A DNA stretch of 64,000 nucleotides from Lunularia cruciata (lineage: Eukaryota > Streptophyta > Marchantiopsida > Lunulariales > Lunulariaceae). A model generated the notes under the pieces. The model was not told where the DNA came from. It saw only the letters and a program-made list of their open reading frames with translations, and made no database searches. Of this stretch, positions 55,900 through 64,000 are shown one piece after another; within the stretch, counting starts at the first letter, position 1; each line of letters begins with the position of its first letter. A program made the position numbers and the translations under genes. The DNA lies in contig OX419756.1 in assembly GCA_948567375.1 (NCBI GenBank), positions 59,002,552 to 59,066,551 of the forward strand, given 5' to 3'.

Positions 55900-56640
55900 C
55901 TTACCAGGCGGTAAATCAACTAACTCCCATGTTTGCTGGTGATGTAGGCTGCAACTTCAAGCTCCATGGCTTGATCTGCATGATGCATTATTTTTCAAGA
56001 GAAGTTGGTTCTCTTTCTTGTATAGCCTTTACCATATATGCATGATTTTGGGCTAAAAAACTTTCAACTTGAGAACATCTCACTGGATATTTAACCCTTT
56101 TACTTGTCCCTTGCTGTTCAGGGTGAGATGTGCTACTTGTAGCCTCATCTAAATTCCTAGGAATTCCTGAACTATGTGGTTGACAGAACATTTGTTCCAA
56201 CAAAGGAGTAGAAATATTATTGGATAAAGTAGGGAGTAAACTTCCTATAGGTTGAGAACCTTGGACTAAAGACTTCTCAACAGCCTGTTCTGACCAGGGA
56301 TTTACAAACTGCTGAGATTGAGAGTGCTCACTAGAAACACTTGTTGCACTTGAAGTACTAGCCTATGGAACAAAAGTATTACTTGGATCAGCCGAGGGGG
56401 TAGAGGATGCTATAAGTGTTAAATCAGATGAGCAACTTGTAGGAGCCTGATACTAGGATTTTAACTCCTCAAATAAGACATCTCTAATGATATAAAAATA
56501 TTAAATCAGTATTATAACACCTATATCCTTTAGAATTTGAGGCCTCAAATTCTAAAGGATACATATACAAGAAAGACACATTTCTGGGCTTTAGGATCTA
56601 GTTTTTGCCTCTTCTTATCAGGAACGTGAACAAAGAAAAT
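55900..56640 (-). pseudogene. Copia-3 linker between integrase and RT
   Basis: Ser/Thr/Pro/Gln-rich frames such as SSTSHPEQQGTSKRVKYPVR, typical of the variable copia linker. Contains the 38-bp palindrome. Confidence 0.65.
56524..56561. repeat. Perfect 38-bp palindrome
   Basis: Spacerless inverted repeat; left arm TATCCTTTAGAATTTGAGG, right arm its exact complement. A second palindrome of exactly this length lies at 11511-11548. Confidence 0.95.
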
Positions 56641-56825
56641 ACAGCAAAAAACCCTCAGTGATAACTCAGGTTCTTACTTGTAAGAGCTTGAAAATGTGTC
56701 ATCTTGTGCACCACTATAGTAGGAGATTGATCCATCAAGTAAATTTCACAATTAATTGCTTCTGCCCAATAACAATTGTGCATTACCTTCTCATTGAGCA
56801 TGGCACTTGCAACTTCATTAATATG

Positions 56826-57461
56826 TTAGATTTTCCACTCAACAACTCCATTTTGTTGAGGTGTGTAGCTGCAAGTAACTTCACGCTTGATACCTTGCTC
56901 ATGTAGAAAAGCATCAAATTGGTTTGAAATAAATTTTCTTCCTCCATCATAATGTAGACATAGGATATGATTATGATATTGCTTCTTGCCAAGCTGCTTG
57001 AATATTTGGAAAACTGAAAGTACATCTGATTTAGCTTTCAAAAAGCTTACCCGTGTATATCTTGAAATGTCATCAATAAATGAGTCAAAATATTTAGAGC
57101 TTGTAAAACTCTTTGCAAAGGTAGTCCATATGCCAGTGTGGATCAATTCTAACACCATGGAGTCCCTTGTACCATGATGCTTACAAGGTTGCCTAGCTTG
57201 CTTACCAAAATTGACAAGCCTCACAAACCCCTATAGGTAAAGGATCAGAAAAGATGGAAGCCCTATAATCAAATCTGAGTTAGGTAACACCTTTAATCTT
57301 TGTAGGCTCATGTGACACACTCTTCTATGCCACATCTCAAGATTTGAAAAATTAGTTGAGCCATGAATAAACATAGCATTCTGATTTGTAATAGTGGGGA
57401 TCTTAATGTCTAATTTAAACATCCTCTCAATTTTAGATCCAATTTTAGATCCTATGGGCAT
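56826..57461 (-). pseudogene. Copia-3 pre-integrase and integrase
   Basis: The pre-integrase frame 57461-57231 has NLEMWHRRVCHMSLQRLKVL. The integrase frame 57224-56826 has FGKQARQPCKHH (zinc-binding region), FIDDISRYTRVSFLKAKSDV (first catalytic Asp), LHYDGGRKFISNQF (second, in place of the usual SDNGGEF) and SYTPQQNGVVEWKI (catalytic Glu). Well preserved overall. Confidence 0.9.
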
Positions 57462-57499
57462 AGAAATTTCTCATACTTGTCCACAAACAAACTATCTTG

Positions 57500-58760
57500 C
57501 TTAAATAAGACTTGAAAACCCTTCTCAATAATTTGGCCAACAGAAACTAAGTTTTTGGTGATTTGTAGGTACATGAAGGACTTCTCCTAAACCACTAAGA
57601 TTGGCAGATGGAGATGAGGAAGGGATAGTGCTTGTATGAGTAATAATATGTTCAGTATCATCACTCATATTCATGGGCAATAATTCAAATAATAGGATTT
57701 AGAACTGAAAATACTAGCTTGATGGGTCATTTGGTTGGAGCATCCTAAGTAGATGAACCACTCTTCTTCACTCTTGGTCATCAATGCAGCAATGTGAGTC
57801 ATCATTAAAAGATGATCTTTTGAGTATGAATCCTTCTCCATATAGTTCTATTGAGGGAGTTTACCAGTTCAAGTATCATATTGCTTCTTGAAACAAGTTT
57901 TCTCATAAAAAGACTTTGATTTACAGAGCTTCTAAAATCTCTTTGTTGTGGACTTGCCTTGTGTTGCATATTGTCTTGTGAGGATTGACCTCTACCAACA
58001 ACACCTCCACAAAGTGAACTTTTGCATCCTTTGTCTCCTTCCACAACCTCTCCCAGCAAACAGAACATGATCTTGAGCAACAAGACCATTACCACCACCT
58101 TGCAACCACATCTCTTCAAAGATTAACATTGGGACTAGCTCAACAAATAGAGGATAAGTATCTCTAATGGCTATAGATGCCTCAAATGATTTATACTCCA
58201 TTGGTAGACCTTGAATAGTATGAAGAATCAAATCATCATCCTCAATCTTCACTCCAATGCTATTCAGCTGCTCAACCACACCACAAATGTGAAAAACATA
58301 ATCAGTTTTGCTTTAGTTGTCCTTTTTAACCTCCATTAATTGCTGCTTCAGTTGAAGCTTTCTTGCCTTGGTTTATGTCTAAAAAACATTTGCTAATGCA
58401 TCCCGGACCTCCTTGGGAGTATCAACACCTTATATGTAACCAAAAAATGATGGTAAAACAAACAAAGAAAGATAGTGCACAACTTGATCGGCAAGTGTAT
58501 TCCAATCATGGACCTTAGGATCTGAAGGAACACCTAAAGGATAAATTTCAACACCATTGACAAGATCAAACAATTCTTGGCCTTTCAAGAAGATAGACAT
58601 TTTTTATTTCTATATAGAATAATTTTTCTTTGTCAAGGCTTCACATGTGATGCCACCATAAGTATCAAGTTTAGAACTCATAGTATAAACTTGATAGATC
58701 ACTTGATATTCAAGATCTTTTGCCAAATTGAACTCAAAGGCTCTTGCCCATCTCTCTTTT
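57500..58760 (-). pseudogene. Copia-3 gag and protease region
   Basis: Gag: VEQLNSIGVKIEDDDLILHT, then IQGLPMEYKSFEASI, the UBN2-type 'L..LP..Y..F...I' signature. Downstream come Gly/Cys/Arg-rich and basic frames, where a zinc knuckle would lie, but no intact C-x2-C-x4-H-x4-C is seen. The protease is not recognisable. Confidence 0.75.
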
Positions 58761-58772
58761 GCTATAATACCA
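58761..58772 (-). promoter_or_regulatory. Copia-3 primer-binding site
   Basis: TGGTATTATAGC on the minus strand directly abuts the 5' LTR; it differs from the usual TGGTATCAGAGC at two or three positions. Confidence 0.82.
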
Positions 58773-59019
58773 TGTTACAGAAATGAATAACTAGAGTGGA
58801 GACACCAAAGTTCACCAAAGGATGGTCTCTTGGGACACAAGTCCAGCTTGAATGTATATATAGGTAGAGAAGAAATACACAAGTACTATAGTCACTCTTC
58901 ACCAACTCCAAGGTGATGACTAACAAGAAATGGGGAGTAAAGAATAAAGTGTAACTAAAGATTGACTTTCTTGCATTCACTAAGCAGTAGGAGTATTAGC
59001 TTGTGATACTTCATCAAGA
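58773..59019 (-). repeat. Copia-3 5' LTR
   Basis: 247 bp, plus-strand view TGTTACAGAAATG to TACTTCATCAAGA; the last three bases are changed from the expected ACA. TSD TGTAT follows. Confidence 0.9.
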
Positions 59020-59024
59020 TGTAT

Positions 59025-60120
59025 AACGCTACATTGATGATTTTCATTTTGATTATGTAGGTTCCTAAATCTTAACTTACATTGCTAATTTAATTATCCA
59101 GCCATCGCCCTTTCTCCACTAGTTTCTTGCTATCATACACCGTGAGAGGAGGTTTGATAAAACTTTAGGAAACAATAATTGACTTACTCAGACTAGGAAT
59201 TCACGGAAGTGCAGACTTATGAGACCGTGCGGCCAACCCGAACCTCCACAATTGTATCCACCTTATTTTCTGTTCTGTTCTGATCTCAAAGTTCTCATAC
59301 ACAGAATTTGAGATATTTCAGTTCTAAATGTGAAGGATTGGAATTGGGTCAAGGAGGTTTGCTTGAAAATAGATTTAACATTTTTACGAATTTAGGGATT
59401 GTGATCAAGGTGAAAGATATTACTTGAGGTATGGGGAACTACTCTAAAGACAAAGTAAACAAGTTATGTCAATTTTGGACATAGAAAACATAATTACATC
59501 AAGAGAGTATTCTTCTGATGTTTAAGGTGAACAATGGTTCAAGTTGATAGATAATTGGTCTCCGTATCTTTTATTTGTAAGGTAAAATTGTCTACAATTT
59601 TAGTGAAAACTAGAACATGGCAAAAAAGAATGATTTTCAAGTCTCATTAACATATACAAATAGATATTTGCTTTGCTGAGTAGATGCTGACCATTTCAGT
59701 TCATATTTCTTTTTTACATATAGTTTAGTTCTTCTTTTATGCAGAAGAGAAAGAGAGTACTTAGAGTTCCTTTCAACTAGGTTGAAGTGGAATTGAACTT
59801 AAAGAGAACCAACTACTGAAGTTTTTCATGCGTCAAATATCCAAATTTTGTCGATTGGAGGAAATGAAACCGGATCAGATTGGAATATGGGGTCACTTAA
59901 CAAACCTTAAGATTTTTCTTCTAGAGATAGAGTGTGGATATGAAGAAATTTATATGAGGACATTTATACATGGTTTGAGAACAAAAGAAATGAGCCTGCC
60001 TGCCACTACAGGCAATATTGGAAACATGGGTGTACAGGCAAGATTGGAAACATGGTTGTACAAATTACTTCATATATCTACAACAAATATTAGAGGTTGG
60101 TCTGTGAGCCAGTCTATCTC
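59025..60120 (-). repeat. Copy C, right part (inverted copy of 50.86-51.98 kb)
   Basis: Homologous throughout to the lipase 3' flank and peroxidase relic of B, but with no lipase exon: homology ends near 60.12 kb where the lipase stop region would begin. The stretch 60.00-60.06 kb has a small local duplication around GGAAACATGG..TGTACA. Confidence 0.85.
59188..59290 (-). pseudogene. Class III peroxidase, exon 1 fragment (copy C)
   Basis: Diverged copy of 51706-51807. The minus strand keeps KVDTIVEV, then after a shift GLISLHFREFLV, where copy B has GLMRMHFHDCLV. The distal His-Asp-Cys motif is lost, so it is dead in this copy also. Confidence 0.65.
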
Positions 60121-61364
60121 TCACTCAAAATGAACCTCTGATGGCTATTAAGGTAATGTACCATGGACTAAGAAGGCAAGGAACCCCAATTCCATCACTC
60201 TCCTCCAAGGCTAGATCTCCAAGACTCAAGACATTGCTCACTAGAGAACTCAATGAGAAAGATATAGTTCTGAATGAAAGGATGATGAGTACCTCCGCAT
60301 CTCTAGTTTAGATACTTGTGAAAAAGTTATGCACCAAAGTTGTTTCGGGTTACCGGCAAAGCATCTAAAGTAGCTAAAGTACTAATTATTAGAGTAACTC
60401 AAGTTACCAAGCTAAAAGTCTAAGAGAATATTCATACTCTTAGGAATATTCCTCTAAGCATGTGATCTTATCTTGACTTAACCACTAAGTCAAGGATTCC
60501 TTCACATGGGATATTCTTGGACTATAGAAGAATTTGAAGTAAAAAGGCTTGTGGGTCCAAGAGTTCTCAACTCTTTTGTGACAAACCAACAAATATCACT
60601 TTTGTAGTAATCAAGTAAGTAAAGTTTGTTCCCGGAGAGATACAAGTCATAAATATCCAAATAAAAAGCAAATAATAACAATCAAAATTATTCCAATGTT
60701 CTTCTTTAGTCTCTCAGGTAGAAACTACGCCTAGAAGAGAGTAACAAATGCTCAATAGCGATTCTTATCACAAATTACATACTCATAATCACAAAACTTT
60801 CAAATCTTTCAAAACAAACTTGATTGTGATGATTCAATCCCTCTTGAATATGGCTACTTCACTATAAAACAACTTTGCCTCAGAATTGTGTTCCACCTCT
60901 ATACCAAAAGCACAACTTCTTTGATCAAAATTGATTCACATCAACTCCACGCTGCATTCACAAATGTAGAATACTACCAACACTACAACTCCTCTCAAAT
61001 CTATCAAGGCATTACTTTGATTGCACTTCACTCAAGATCAAACACATAGAATAAAGATCAAGGCTGCAGAATCCAACATCCAACAAGCACACTAACTTGC
61101 ATTTCAAATTTCTCCCTGTACTGACAAACAAACACAAAGAATTGATACTTGGAATTAAGCTCAAGCAACGAGCACTACTTCATAGTCCTTCACTTTATCT
61201 ATTCTCAAGAATATGAAAACTGAACAACAACACACTACAAAAGCCACCTTTAAGTAGGCAAAGCTCTTGATATTTATCTAACTACCTAAATTATTTCTTA
61301 ACAATCTCCAGATTTGAAATGACAATTCACTTCTTCATATCTATCAATTTTTATCTCAAATTGG
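60120..61364. other. Spacer and 3' flank of coiled-coil copy 2
   Basis: No gene seen. 60.83-61.36 kb shares patchy blocks with 2.66-3.2 kb, the same relative position below copy 1. Confidence 0.4.
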
Positions 61365-63734
61365 TTATGAATCCGATCCGATGTCTACTTCTACTTTACC
61401 TTCTAAACCCAAAGTACCTATCCTTGATTCTTGTACTTTGACTTCCCATTCCAAACCAACTCGGATTATGTCTTTGGTTATGTTTTGCCTACCTACTAAC
61501 TCACTACAAAGACTATCTAACTCCGTTCTCACAAGATCTAACCTAAGACTTATATTGTCTCCTACCTCATTAATTTTCCTTTCTACAAGGTCTCTCAAGC
61601 AAATCAGCAAATTTTTCATGTCAGTATCCTTTGCTTGCCTTTTCTTCATCTCTTGCGCCAAAAGTTTCAACTCACACCATTGTGTCTCCTCTAGACGTAC
61701 TTCGGACTTAGTGTTGAGCATCACCTTTACTCCAACAACCACCTCCTCCATTCAGTCTAAAAATCTTTGTCCTTCATGCTTTACCTGAATTGCAACACGC
61801 TCCACCTGTAATTCTACTTTGTACTCCATAGTGCAATCTTCCAACTCCTTTGCATACTGTCCAATCTTTACCTCCAATGCCTTCACCAACTCTTGCAATC
61901 TCCCTTCTTCTTGATAGTGCTTGCTTAATTCACGTTGCCAGGCTGCATCCTTCTCATGTGCCTTTTGACTAAATGTTTCCAATTCAAATTTCTCTGTTGT
62001 GACTATATCTCTCTTTAAACTGACTTCCTCTTGTGCGATCTTTACTTTGGCCTGCAATTTCTCTACCCAAAGTCTCTCATGTGTGTCTCTCATGTCTCAT
62101 ACTTCCTTCACTTTTGTCGCCAACTCCTTTCCTTGCTTCTCAAATTTTTCTTGCAGATTTTCATTGACCTTCTTTTGCAACATGGTGTCAACCCGCAATG
62201 TCTCTAGTTCTTCTTCTCCTCTTGTCAAACATTTCTTCAATTTTGCATTCTCTTCTTCCATTGCTCTAAATACCTGCAAGACATTTCTCACTCTAGGTTG
62301 TGTGCAATGTACTTCTCTCTTCCTTCTCTCCAATTGCACTAACAGCGGACACACTACCTCTTGAAGATACTCCACTCCTTCACAACACTCTTCTCTCTAA
62401 ATCTTTACCTTCAACCTCGTTCAGCTGACTTTGCACCCAAAGTTAGGATCTTTGTATCGGTAACACGCTGTCTTTGCCTGAACTTTCATCATCTTCCAAG
62501 TGCATGGCATCCACTTCCTTCTTCCTCAAGTCTCCCTCTTCTTCTAAATCTTGAGTCGATTCTTCAACTAGCACATCTTCTTCTTGCCCAATCAACTCCA
62601 AACTTAACAATTCTCCTTCCCTGATTTGATCAATATCTTCTTGCAGTTCCCGTTCTTCTTTGTCCAACTTCTATACATCGGGTTTGCCATCACTTCAGGG
62701 CTCCTTGCTTTGTAAAGTTAACTATGCTTCTTTGTCCTCTACTTCCACTAACTTTGACTCAATCCCTCCCTCTAACTCTTTGTCTGTCGTGGGAGTTTGC
62801 AACCTCATCCTTTGGACTACCTATGTTCTCCTTGCCTTTGTAGTCTGCCCAAGTGAACTCCATTCTTTGGGTCTTGTCTTTTCCTTCTCTTTAGAAGAGA
62901 TATCTCAGCCGGTTGATTGTGCTCAGTCTTTTGATCTTGCTCATCATTACTGTGTAGCGGTTGGATGTACAACTTCTCTTCCTCATCCGCTTCCTTTCAT
63001 AAATCTGGGTGAAAGTGCAATACCACCTTGTTTCTCTCCTCTCCTTGCAATAGATTCAACCCAAGGTAAAAGTGAGCGGCAAACAATACAAAGTAATGGG
63101 GTGATGTCTGGTCCTTCCAATTCAACACCATCACCGTCGTGCGTTTGTAGAAACTCTTTGCCCAATTGATTGGCTCACCCGCAAACATATGGTGAAAGAA
63201 GGCTGCTTGATGCTTTGTAATGTACATGGTGCACTCCGGTTTGAAGATTGCCATCAAACTTGCCATGATACTCTGCTGGATTGGATCATGATAATTCTCC
63301 ACCTTGTACCCATTCTTTGTTCTATGTACACTAAACAAACCCTTCACCTCTTGAGTCTCTCCCCCCAAGTGTTCTTTCTCAAAGAAAGAGGCACCCATCT
63401 CCTCTCCGGCTTCTCTTCCCAATACTAGCCTCAAATCTGACTATGTCCATCAAGCTAGATTGCCGTTCTTCTTGATGGCTGCTGTGCTTTCTGCACAATT
63501 GCTTGCAGCTATCTTGGTCATGAATTTTGGAAAGCTAATGTTCTAGTTCCATGCCAAGAACATGATACAATGTCTCGACAAGACTTCAATCCATGCCACC
63601 ATATCTAACCTCTTCACTGCAGGATTTTGGACTCCCAGTGAAGAGCACTTCTTGAATCCTCTCATCTCTTTCCTTCACAGCTCTGAACACTCTTGAGTCA
63701 GTTCCCCGGCCCTTTGTTGCAAACTCTCACTCAT
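61365..63734 (-). pseudogene. Broken coiled-coil reading frame, family copy 2
   Basis: A minus-strand frame starts at an ATG at 63734 (MSESLQQRAGELTQECSEL). It passes four in-frame stops to 63434, then a 145-codon open stretch with VENYHDPIQQSIMASLMAIF and HQAAFFHHMFAGEPINWAKS. It then shifts: 62667-62443 is acidic (DKEERELQEDIDQIREGE), and 62375-61365 is one frame with only two stops, at 62097 and 61752. That last kilobase is coiled coil (RAMEEENAKLKKC, LQEKFEKQGKELA, ELKLLAQEMKKRQAKDTDM). A full product would be some 750 residues: a globular N-terminus and a long coiled-coil tail. The family is unknown to me; copy 1 lies at 3.2-5.7 kb in the same orientation. Confidence 0.6.
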
Positions 63735-64000
63735 GCAGGCAACCTATGGATTTTTCTCACAACTAGTTGCTTCTTGTGGGATTCCACTACACAACTTCTT
63801 AAGGACACATGATATTTCTATAGGGTTTTTTCATTTCTTGGGGAAACCTTGCTTTTATAGTGGTGCAATCCTCCATCATTAGTCAGCTGAACTTTGACTG
63901 ATAAATCACACCTTTTGCATGAGTTCCTCTTGTCACTATCAAGGTGCGTGCTAGTCTTGCTATTTCATAATGGTTCTTGATTTGCGGTCCAACAAAAAAG
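63735..64000. other. Upstream of coiled-coil copy 2
   Basis: Would hold the 5' leader of the family. No further feature is recognised before the window ends. Confidence 0.35.

Larger units (their letters stand above)
54298..59019 (-). mobile_element. Copia-3, Ty1/copia LTR retrotransposon (decayed, second family)
   Basis: 4.7 kb in minus orientation with order LTR, PBS, gag, pre-integrase, integrase, RT, RNase H, LTR; TSD TGTAT. The sequence is unrelated to Copia-1 and -2 beyond family motifs. The same LTR occurs as a solo copy at 52051-52298. Many stops. Inserted in copy C after duplication from or with B. Confidence 0.92.

Noticed and set aside
61381-61788. A 135-codon plus-strand Ser/Thr-rich frame
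   Set aside because: Shadow of the minus-strand coiled-coil segment conserved with 3.4 kb.
62660-63169. A 169-codon plus-strand frame
   Set aside because: Antisense of the coiled-coil family copy 2; Ser/Leu-rich composition and no motif. The minus strand has the paralogue-supported frame.

Overview
This is nuclear DNA of a land plant, probably a vascular plant with a large, repeat-rich genome. The evidence is Ty1/copia retrotransposons primed by initiator Met-tRNA, a relic of a class III peroxidase exon (a plant-specific family), a plant-type lipase with GT-AG introns, and long AT-rich intergenic DNA. Nothing in the window fixes the species. Only one protein-coding gene looks intact: a three-exon alpha/beta-hydrolase (lipase class 3, At4g10955-like) at 49207-50820. 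Almost everything else is mobile elements, broken genes and old segmental duplications.

Layout. 1-6.8 kb: gene-poor DNA, a 57-bp SINE-like insertion, an ankyrin scrap, a broken coiled-coil reading frame (minus strand, about 3.2-5.7 kb) and the 3' part of a broken ankyrin-repeat gene (6.1-6.8 kb). 6.8-11.4 kb: Copia-1 (minus strand, TSD GGAAG), which splits that ankyrin gene; the 5' part of the gene resumes at 11.4-11.7 kb. 12.0-13.2 kb: tail of a LINE with a zf-RVT zinc finger. 13.2-15.9 kb: 'copy A', a decayed minus-strand lipase and its divergent neighbour. 15.9-20.9 kb: Copia-2 (plus strand, TSD GTCAG), of the same family as Copia-1. 20.9-48 kb: very AT-rich, with old duplications of its own segments, a (TA)32 tract, SINE-like copies, a 688-bp tandem array (37.4-40.1 kb), a dead DDE transposase (40.3-41.4 kb) and a hairpin MITE (45.3 kb). 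48.5-52.4 kb: 'copy B', with the divergent ORF, the intact lipase, a peroxidase exon relic and a solo LTR. 53.0-54.0 kb: a second LINE tail. 54.0-60.1 kb: 'copy C', an inverted copy of the lipase 3' flank and peroxidase relic, split by Copia-3 (minus strand, TSD TGTAT). 61.4-63.7 kb: a second member of the coiled-coil family.

The three copies allow insertions to be dated relative to duplications. Copia-2 is in A, and B keeps the empty site. Copia-3 is in C, and B keeps the empty site. The solo LTR and a 64-bp SINE-like insertion are in B, and the paralogues lack them. The strongest candidate for something undescribed is the SINE-like family: short, 5'-truncated copies ending in a short T run, two of them with clean 12-bp and 16-bp target duplications. 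I found no CRISPR array, operon, tRNA or rRNA gene. Coordinates of degenerate features are approximate because they were read by eye.
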